NCBI GenBank assembly: GCA_017459225.1
Contig: JAFUDL010000001.1
Span: 1-9,836 of the forward strand
DNA: 9,836 bases
Source: Kiritimatiellia bacterium
Lineage (GTDB): Bacteria; Verrucomicrobiota; Kiritimatiellia; RFP12; UBA1067
Direction of reading: 5' to 3'
Each line of letters begins with the position of its first letter. Position 1 is the stretch's first letter. This document shows, piece after piece, positions 5,209-9,836 of this stretch. The notes beneath the pieces were generated by a model. That model was not told the origin of the DNA. It saw nothing but the letters and a program-made list of their open reading frames with translations, and did no database searches. Made by a program: the position numbers and the translations under genes.

Positions 5209-5423
5209 TTTCCTAAGCCCAGATTTCGTTTCACTTCGCAAGGATCGGGCTTATCCTCGTTCCGTGTCGCTCCGCTGTTCGGCTGTCTTACACGAATTGA
5301 GAGCATGAAAAACCTCTCTTCGTGTCCCGAATGTGGTCTTAGGAAACCATGAGAGAACACAAAGAGAGGTAAACGCTTGCGCGTTATCTCTGCCAAGTGT
5401 CGCTCTCGTTGAAATTTCCTAAG
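5209..5423 (-). promoter_or_regulatory. Candidate structured RNA leader with competing 9-bp pairings
   Basis: On the minus strand, in order: CTTAGGAAA (5415-5423); a hairpin AACGC-GCAA-GCGTT with a GNRA tetraloop (5372-5385); a 13-bp stem (5357-5369 with 5313-5325, one mismatch) whose loop contains TTTCCTAAG (5338-5346); and CTTAGGAAA again (5209-5217), which is the Shine-Dalgarno region of the gene starting at 5201. The loop 9-mer is perfectly complementary to both CTTAGGAAA copies, so two pairings compete. This is what a translational on/off switch could look like, but no known riboswitch class is recognised. Confidence 0.4.
5308..5369 (-). terminator. Terminator-like hairpin after the PIN operon
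   Basis: On the minus strand CCTCTCTTTGTGT (5357-5369) pairs with ACACGAAGAGAGG (5313-5325), with one mismatch, around a 31-nt loop. Five T residues follow immediately (5308-5312). It lies about 215 bp downstream of the last gene of the PIN operon and upstream of the 196-residue gene. The large loop is unusual for a simple terminator; see the switch idea at 5209-5423. Confidence 0.5.
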
Positions 5424-5585
5424 TTTCATTCGGCGACTGCTTTGCAGCATTGCTTAAATCATCTTGTCGCGCTTCGCCTTGCGGCGCGGCGACCATGACG
5501 GAGCGTTGCCCCGCCTATGACCGTTTCACTGTCTTATGGCTTTCGTTCCTTTCATTTGCAGTTCTTCGGTTTGAGAGTAAAGGTG
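5424..5585. other. Non-coding stretch with a GC-rich hairpin
   Basis: There is no gene between the third PIN-operon gene and the structured leader. Positions 5466-5493 form a GC-rich imperfect palindrome (GTCGCGC...GCGGCGAC). A shorter one, CTGC-aaa-GCAG, is near 5440-5450. The sequence looks like a dispersed repeat in the 3' untranslated part of the PIN operon; nothing else is recognisable. Confidence 0.4.
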
Positions 5586-5807
5586 TCAGATCCTTGCGTA
5601 TTCGGCTTTAGCGGCTTGGAATTGCCCTATCTGGTCGCAAAGCGAATCAACGGTCTCCCCTTGGAAGAGATTGTCTTTGCGCCATTCTGTATAGTCGAAG
5701 GCGTCGCGGTTCAACAGCATGATGAACCGTTCCATCTCCACGCTCCCAACCTGTTCGGCCAGAATGCTGAAACACTTGCTTTTAAGTTCGCTATCTGTCA
5801 TTGCCAT
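5586..5807 (-). CDS. Small protein downstream of PIN toxin, candidate antitoxin
   Basis: This 73-residue protein contains SVEMERFIMLLNRDAFDYTEW and GETVDSLCDQI. From memory this resembles a small uncharacterised family (ERFI-L-REPFDYTEW-SVEE) that often sits beside YLDNCCYNRP-type PIN proteins; this could not be checked. The chosen ATG at 5807 has GGAGG eight bases upstream, inside the last codons of the PIN gene. The preceding gene stops at 5809-5811, one base before this ATG, so the two are tightly coupled. It could be an antitoxin, an accessory protein of the PIN nuclease, or a passenger. Confidence 0.65.
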   Translation of the reverse strand: MAMTDSELKSKCFSILAEQVGSVEMERFIMLLNRDAFDYTEWRKDNLFQGETVDSLCDQIGQFQAAKAEYARI

Positions 5808-5808
5808 G

Positions 5809-6237
5809 TCAATCACCTCCGAAGAACTCAACCGGATTTGCTATACGCATAGATGTAAGCGTTCGCGCCTTATTGAGAATTCCACGATCAACCGTGAAAA
5901 ACCAATCGCAATTTGCCGATTCCGCACAGGCGACATGAATCGCATCCATAGGCTTGACACCATTTGATTCAAAATCCTTGGCTCTACGCCGGATTGTCTC
6001 ATCGACAAGCACATTTACCACTGCTCCGTTCGCCCATGGAAGAATCTGGCGTGCTCGGTCAAGAAACTTGCTCTTCTTAATTTCAAAGTCAAGGGCGGAA
6101 GACCAAGCATACTCCAACACACCATTTCTCATGCGTTGCTGAATATCAAGCTTTGCAAGTGTTTCAAGCAAAACCTTAATCTGTGCCTGGTCGTCAAACG
6201 GACGGTTGTAGCAGCAGTTGTCGAGATAGATCCTCAT
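5809..6237 (-). CDS. PIN-domain ribonuclease toxin
   Basis: This 142-residue PIN-domain protein is probably the metal-dependent RNase toxin of a type II toxin-antitoxin locus. It starts MRIYLDNCCYNRPFDDQ, where Asp6 is the first catalytic acid. The last acids are in MDAIHVACA (Asp98) and TVDRG (Asp117), and an acidic residue near LEYAW (Glu42) is the likely fourth. All are intact. AAGG five bases before the ATG at 6237 supports this start over the longer open frame. It lies between a DUF2281-like antitoxin candidate (35 bp upstream) and a second small gene (1 bp downstream). Confidence 0.88.
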   Translation of the reverse strand: MRIYLDNCCYNRPFDDQAQIKVLLETLAKLDIQQRMRNGVLEYAWSSALDFEIKKSKFLDRARQILPWANGAVVNVLVDETIRRRAKDFESNGVKPMDAIHVACAESANCDWFFTVDRGILNKARTLTSMRIANPVEFFGGD

Positions 6238-6272
6238 GTACACCTTCGCTCTTGCTCGAATGGCATTATGCC

Positions 6273-6494
6273 TTACCATTCATCGCGGATGCGCCTCTGG
6301 AAAGCCACTGGATCCTCTCGCAGTTTCAGACGCCCCGCCACCCGCGAGAAGTCGTAACGGCGCGGCCTTGCTTCGCTGTCCCCGACAGGCGCGGCGGCTT
6401 TCTGCGACAGCAGAAAACGAACGAACAGAACGACAGTGTTCTGCTGCGTTTCGTCAAGTCTTTCAATTTCTTTTTCTAGCACCGCGTATGGCAT
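6273..6494 (-). CDS. DUF2281-like antitoxin candidate
   Basis: This 73-residue protein starts MPYAVLEKEIERLDETQQNT. The helical N-terminus (VVLFVRFLL) and C-terminus (YDFSRVAGRLKL, then DPVAFQRRIRDEW) match my memory of the small DUF2281-type antitoxins that precede PIN toxins, whose C-terminus binds the toxin. GAGGA five bases upstream of the ATG at 6494 marks the start; the open frame extending to 6575 runs through the promoter and is not coding. It is first in the three-gene unit and probably represses the promoter at 6539-6577. Confidence 0.75.
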   Translation of the reverse strand: MPYAVLEKEIERLDETQQNTVVLFVRFLLSQKAAAPVGDSEARPRRYDFSRVAGRLKLREDPVAFQRRIRDEW

Positions 6495-6538
6495 TTTCGT
6501 CCTCGTTCTTTGTTCAGGGGCATAACACCCCCAAGGAA

Positions 6539-6577
6539 AATATTGCATATTATACAATATTTGGCGATTTGGCACAA
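6539..6577 (-). promoter_or_regulatory. PIN operon promoter inside an inverted-repeat operator
   Basis: On the minus strand there is TTGTGC (6572-6577), 17 bp, then a perfect TATAAT (6549-6554). The -10 box lies in the centre of the inverted repeat AATATTG-N9-CAATATT (6539-6561), a fitting binding site for an autoregulating antitoxin or toxin-antitoxin complex. Confidence 0.65.
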
Positions 6578-6608
6578 GTGCGCCGCGAACGCCGAAATTG
6601 GTAGATAG

Positions 6609-6635
6609 CCAGTTCTTGAACTCCGCCGAAACTGG
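6609..6635. promoter_or_regulatory. Inverted repeat upstream of the LysR gene
   Basis: CCAGTT and AACTGG are separated by 15 bp and centred about 79 bp upstream of the predicted LysR transcript start. This is near the place where LysR-family proteins bind for autoregulation. It is short and could be chance. Confidence 0.3.
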
Positions 6636-6665
6636 AGGTTGCCTATATTGATGCTGAAGCCATAA

Positions 6666-6694
6666 TTTACACTTATGCCTAAATATGGTATATT
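6666..6694 (+). promoter_or_regulatory. LysR gene promoter, predicted leaderless
   Basis: TTTACA (6666-6671), 17 bp, then TATATT (6689-6694). The expected start point seven or eight bases after the -10 box falls on the A of the ATG at 6702. No Shine-Dalgarno sequence precedes that ATG, in agreement with a leaderless message. Confidence 0.55.
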
Positions 6695-6701
6695 ATGCGG
6701 C

Positions 6702-7583
6702 ATGGACTTACGGATACTCAGATACTTTCTCGCCGTGGCGGACGAGGGAAACATCACCCGCGCCGCCAATCGGCTTCACGTCTCGCAGCCCGCGCTTTCA
6801 ACGCAGCTCGCCGCGCTTGAAGACGAGCTCGGACAGAAACTGTTCGCGCGCGGGGCGCGTGGAATCGCGCTGACGGAAAAGGGCGTCGCCCTTCAGCAGC
6901 GCGCGGGCGACCTTGTGGATCTCGCCGAACGCATCGAGGCGGAAATCAAGTCCAAGGACAGCGACGAACTTGCTGGCACGGTCGCCATCGGAGCCGGGGA
7001 GACGCCGGCGTTCCGCTTCGTGGCGCGCGCGGCGGATGTACTTCACCGTGGCAATCCCAGATTGCACTTCTCCGTCACGTCGGGCAACGGCGAGGACATC
7101 GTCGCCCATCTGCGCGAGGGGACCTTCGACCTTGGCGTGCTTGTGGGCCCCGGGCGCTACGACGGATTCGACTACCTGACTCTCCCCTACACGCACCATT
7201 GGGGACTTGCCGTCAGGAAGGATTCGCCGCTCGCCACAAAGAAGCGCATTTCGCCAAAGGACGTGAGAGGCATTCCGCTCATCTGCTCGCGCCAGGCGAT
7301 GGTGAAGGAGTTTCTCGCCGGATGGTTCGGCTGCCCGTTCGGGAAGCTGGATGTGGTCGCCAACTACAACCTCATCTACAACGCGGCCGTTTTCGTCGAG
7401 GCGGGTCTCGGCGCGGCGGTCTGCATCGACGGAATGATCCCGCAGGAGTTCGCCGAGCGCGTCGTGTTTCGCCCGTTCGCGCCCGCGCTCGTCAGCGACG
7501 TCTATCTCGCCTGGCGCAGAAACGCAGCTCTCCCGCCCGCCACCAACGCCCTTCTCGCCGCCATCCGCGCAAAAACGACTTAA
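6702..7583 (+). CDS. LysR-family transcriptional regulator
   Basis: This 293-residue protein has the LysR winged helix-turn-helix at residues 1-60: LRYFLAVADEGNITRAANRL, then HVSQPALSTQLAALEDELGQ and LFARGARGIALTEKG. A linker helix and a periplasmic-binding-protein-like effector domain follow (about 90-290), with DLGVLVGP and AGLGAAVCIDG typical of the family. The length is normal. The upstream in-frame ATG at 6675 is rejected because it precedes the -10 box. The gene is divergent from the PIN operon and convergent with the UGSC gene, with nine bases between the stops. Its target and inducer cannot be told; it is the only plus-strand gene in the window. Confidence 0.92.
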   Translation: MDLRILRYFLAVADEGNITRAANRLHVSQPALSTQLAALEDELGQKLFARGARGIALTEKGVALQQRAGDLVDLAERIEAEIKSKDSDELAGTVAIGAGETPAFRFVARAADVLHRGNPRLHFSVTSGNGEDIVAHLREGTFDLGVLVGPGRYDGFDYLTLPYTHHWGLAVRKDSPLATKKRISPKDVRGIPLICSRQAMVKEFLAGWFGCPFGKLDVVANYNLIYNAAVFVEAGLGAAVCIDGMIPQEFAERVVFRPFAPALVSDVYLAWRRNAALPPATNALLAAIRAKTT

Positions 7584-7592
7584 GGCCAGGGC

Positions 7593-9605
7593 TCACCTCC
7601 CCCGCCCGCCCTCCCATCGCGGACCGCGGGGACGCCCACCCCTGTATGACCGTGGTCCGTATGGCCTGTCGCCCCGTGCGCCGGCGTGTGTTGGCCTCCT
7701 GCGCGGCCTGGGTGCCGGGACATCTGGCTTCATGTCGCTTTTGAGCGTGAAATCGGCAAGCGGTTTATAGCCGCGTTCAGCCATCAGAGAATCCCATGCC
7801 TTCGGAAGTTCGATCTTGATTGTCGCGAACCCGCCGCCCGGCACGCAGAGTTCCTTGTTCCTGGAAGGATCGCCGGTGACGAGAAACGCGCTCTTGCCGC
7901 GCTCAATCGCCGGAACGGTCATTATCGACTCTATTCCAGTCCATGCCAGCCAAGGCGGGGTCTGTGTCTCTTCCGCGTTCTCGGAATATTCGATTCGCCG
8001 CTCGTGGCGCGAGACCGGATGGGTATCCGGGTCGAACGCGCTGCCGGGATTTCCCCAGTAGTTCGCGAAGGCCCTCTCGCCTAGCGGAATGCGGGAAGTC
8101 TTGACTATTGCATCCTCCAATGCGCCCTTCGTGTGGTAGACCTTTGCGAGATCGCGCGCTACGCCTTCCGTGACGAAGAACGCGCGGTAGGTGCAAGGCA
8201 TTCCGCTTCTCACCGCCATCTGCGACTTCTCCGCCGCGTCCCACGCCATCATGTCCTTGATGCGCTCGCCGTCCGATGTCGCCGGAACGAGGTTGTTGCC
8301 CCAGTTTATCGACGAGGCGGCGGTCACGGTGGAATCGTTCAGGGCGAAACCCTGCTGCATGTGATAAGGCTTCCAGCCGACCTTCAGCGCGAAGGCATCG
8401 TCCTCAACAAGACACCATGGCATCAGATAGCCGAACGTGCCCATGCGGTTCTCCTTCACGCGGTAGCCGCCAAGATTGATCATGGCGAGATTGATGAAGC
8501 GTCCAAGGACGGCGTTCTTAGGCTCTGAGATTTCACCCTGGCCGCAGTCGAAGCCAAGCTGCCGCGCAACAGGGCCGTTAAGCCAACAGTAGGGCGTCCA
8601 CGCATGGGTTGAGGCGAGCGGTCGCCGGAAATCGCCGTCCTTCATCGCCTCCACAAACGCAAGAAGAATCGGCATGAACTCTGGCGGGCACCCCGCCATC
8701 ACGCCGTTCACGGCAACATGGCGCACGGTCACGTTCCTCTGCGCTGTCGGAATCGCGCCGAGCGAATGGTCGGGCTTGAGATCGGTGAAGCGAAGGAACT
8801 CCGCGACTGCTTTTTCCGTTGGCGGCACGATGGGCAAACCGTCAGTCCAGCCGGAATCAAGGTAAATTTGCTGTATTTCGGCGAGAGTGCCGGAGATTTG
8901 ACTCTCCATATTCGACACATGAGCGTCGGCTGCCGTCTGTCGAACGTCCTTGGCCGCCGTCAGTCCCCTTTTCACCTGTGGCCACAGAATCTTTCGCGTA
9001 TTCTCCAACAATTCATCCCGCGTGTGGCTGGCGAACGCTCCGGGGTATTCCGCAACGCGCAATTCCGCAAGGCCCGCCGACGCCGCAGCGCTTTTCGCCT
9101 GCTTCACGAAACCGGGTGCGGCGATCATCACGGACGGAATGCCCAGCACTTCTGCGGCGATGCAGGAGCCAGTCTCCTTCGGCGTGCAGAGTCCGCACCC
9201 GCCATTTCCCGAAATCACGGCATCGACCTTGAACTCCTTGAGCTTGCGCTGGAACTCGTCCTTCTCGCGCCGCACCACGCCTGGACGCGGATACGGACCC
9301 GCCGATCCGATTTCACTCAAAAGATAGATCTTCGCAGTCGGGTGTTCGGCAAGTATGAGCCGTTTCAATTCAGGATGCGTCACGTTCGCCATGAAGCTTC
9401 CGCCGACAAGAGCAATCGTCTTGCCGTCCAACGACTTTAGGCGCGGCGCGTGCTTTATCGGCTCAACGGCAGACTCCGGCACGGGCGACATCACCATGTA
9501 TGTCGCCTCGCCATTCGAGGGAATCGGGCAGCTGCCATCCTTGCACTCCGCCGCCAATGCGTGTGCTGCCATTGTCACCGCCACTATTCCAACTATCGTT
9601 CTCAT
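7593..9605 (-). CDS. Exported UGSC-like domain/DGLPIVPPT-domain fusion protein
   Basis: This 670-residue protein begins with a Sec signal (MRTIVGIVAVTMAAHALA) and a C21-KDGS-C26 pair. Residues about 55-210 look like the UGSC-like domain: GNGG-C137-G-L-C140, then TPKETGSCIAAEVLGIP. In the family this motif is U/C-G-S-C, so Cys137 stands where selenoprotein members have Sec. Residues about 235-625 are the larger domain usually found with it (DSGWTDGLPIVPPT at 251-263, NGVMAGCPPEF, NGPV, NLGGYR). Residues 627-670 are Arg/Gly/Pro rich (13 Arg in 44). The start is the ATG with AAGGA eight bases upstream; the frame to 9821 overlaps aroE. Thiol redox chemistry is likely from the CxxC but the reaction is unknown. 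It lies 94 bp after aroE, with no terminator seen between. Confidence 0.8.
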   Translation of the reverse strand: MRTIVGIVAVTMAAHALAAECKDGSCPIPSNGEATYMVMSPVPESAVEPIKHAPRLKSLDGKTIALVGGSFMANVTHPELKRLILAEHPTAKIYLLSEIGSAGPYPRPGVVRREKDEFQRKLKEFKVDAVISGNGGCGLCTPKETGSCIAAEVLGIPSVMIAAPGFVKQAKSAAASAGLAELRVAEYPGAFASHTRDELLENTRKILWPQVKRGLTAAKDVRQTAADAHVSNMESQISGTLAEIQQIYLDSGWTDGLPIVPPTEKAVAEFLRFTDLKPDHSLGAIPTAQRNVTVRHVAVNGVMAGCPPEFMPILLAFVEAMKDGDFRRPLASTHAWTPYCWLNGPVARQLGFDCGQGEISEPKNAVLGRFINLAMINLGGYRVKENRMGTFGYLMPWCLVEDDAFALKVGWKPYHMQQGFALNDSTVTAASSINWGNNLVPATSDGERIKDMMAWDAAEKSQMAVRSGMPCTYRAFFVTEGVARDLAKVYHTKGALEDAIVKTSRIPLGERAFANYWGNPGSAFDPDTHPVSRHERRIEYSENAEETQTPPWLAWTGIESIMTVPAIERGKSAFLVTGDPSRNKELCVPGGGFATIKIELPKAWDSLMAERGYKPLADFTLKSDMKPDVPAPRPRRRPTHAGARGDRPYGPRSYRGGRPRGPRWEGGRGR

Positions 9606-9699
9606 GGTATGCTTCCTTCTTTGTTGATTCACACCCATAAGAACGCAAGCGTCGCACAGAATCCACATCATAAATGCGAGCATCGACACCTGGTATGGA

Positions 9700-9836
9700 C
9701 TATGCCATGCGTCCGAGTGCGGCGAGCATGGCCGAGAGGTCCGCCACGCGCCCCGTCCAGATGCGGAACGATTCTGCCGCCTGCGCGGCGAGCATACCGA
9801 GGCCGTCGAGCGTGCGCGCACCTGCCGCGCGCGCCG
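9700..9836 (-). CDS. aroE: Shikimate dehydrogenase, C-terminal fragment
   Basis: The last 44 residues before the TAG at 9700-9702 are visible; the gene runs off the window. They read GARTLDGLGMLAAQAAESF and RIWTG, the conserved C-terminal helix of AroE (E. coli has DGLGMLVAQAAHAF and LWHG). The conserved Gln of that helix is present. AroE reduces 3-dehydroshikimate to shikimate with NADPH in the aromatic amino acid pathway. The fragment gives no sign of damage. The UGSC gene follows on the same strand. Confidence 0.88.
   Translation of the reverse strand, partial: ARAAGARTLDGLGMLAAQAAESFRIWTGRVADLSAMLAALGRMA

Noticed and set aside
5202..5450. N-terminal extension of the unknown 196-residue protein (open frame to 5450)
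   Set aside because: The extension is encoded by hairpin and terminator sequence, lacks a ribosome-binding site at its start, and a good site precedes the ATG at 5201.
5202..5585. Known structural RNA (tmRNA, RNase P RNA, 6S) or tRNA
   Set aside because: No family landmarks such as a CCA end, TPsiC loop or RNase P core motifs could be found.
6486..6527. Possible 15-residue leader peptide (MPLNKERGRKCHTRC) overlapping the start of the antitoxin gene
   Set aside because: A G-rich segment precedes its ATG, but there is no regulatory hairpin logic and no sign of conservation; likely chance.
9606..9821. N-terminal extension of the UGSC fusion protein (open frame to 9821)
   Set aside because: It overlaps the aroE coding region in another frame and would bury the signal peptide; the ATG at 9605 has a ribosome-binding site.

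Overview
This window looks like part of a chromosome from an uncultured, host-associated or anaerobic bacterium. I infer Verrucomicrobiota/Kiritimatiellota-like ancestry. The reasons are short GC-rich genes, Sec, Tat-like and lipoprotein signal peptides, GxxExxY and YLDNCCYNRP-type PIN genes, and dispersed TTTGCG-type intergenic repeats. This is judgement from style; no rRNA or tRNA is present to prove it. Almost every gene is on the minus strand, and the only convincing plus-strand gene is a LysR regulator at 6702-7583.

Right end (7593-9836, minus): the C-terminus of shikimate dehydrogenase (aroE, cut by the window edge), then a 670-residue exported protein that fuses a UGSC-like domain (CGLC where relatives carry U/C-G-S-C) to a large DGLPIVPPT-type domain and ends in an Arg/Gly/Pro-rich tail. 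It meets the LysR gene tail to tail. The LysR gene has a promoter placed so that transcription should begin at its ATG (leaderless).

Middle (4142-6577, minus, visibly AT-richer): an accessory block. A PIN-domain toxin sits between two small genes that are both candidate antitoxins, behind a perfect TATAAT box inside an inverted repeat. Downstream is a gene-free, highly structured stretch with a terminator-like hairpin, a GNRA tetraloop hairpin and three mutually complementary 9-mers. One of those 9-mers is the Shine-Dalgarno region of the next gene, so this may be an RNA switch. Then come an unknown 196-residue protein, a translationally coupled 37-residue membrane microprotein and a 90-residue lipoprotein.

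Left part (1-3796, minus): an exported alpha/beta hydrolase, a maltose O-acetyltransferase-family enzyme, a TetR regulator with a clear self-overlapping operator and promoter, a GxxExxY (PD-(D/E)XK nuclease-like) gene, and an exported flavodoxin. These are ordinary redox/detoxification-type neighbours interrupted by a repeat family.

The main discovery candidate is that repeat family. Each copy is an inverted pair of about 31-bp arms built from a degenerate 9-bp tandem unit. Two copies (1-64 and 2501-2577) have a 15-bp spacer between the arms. In a third copy (724-1177) the spacer is replaced by exactly one gene, the GxxExxY nuclease-like gene. This looks like a minimal autonomous mobile element beside two cargo-less derivatives. 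Its right arm also supplies the last codons and stop of tetR and part of the GxxExxY ribosome-binding site.
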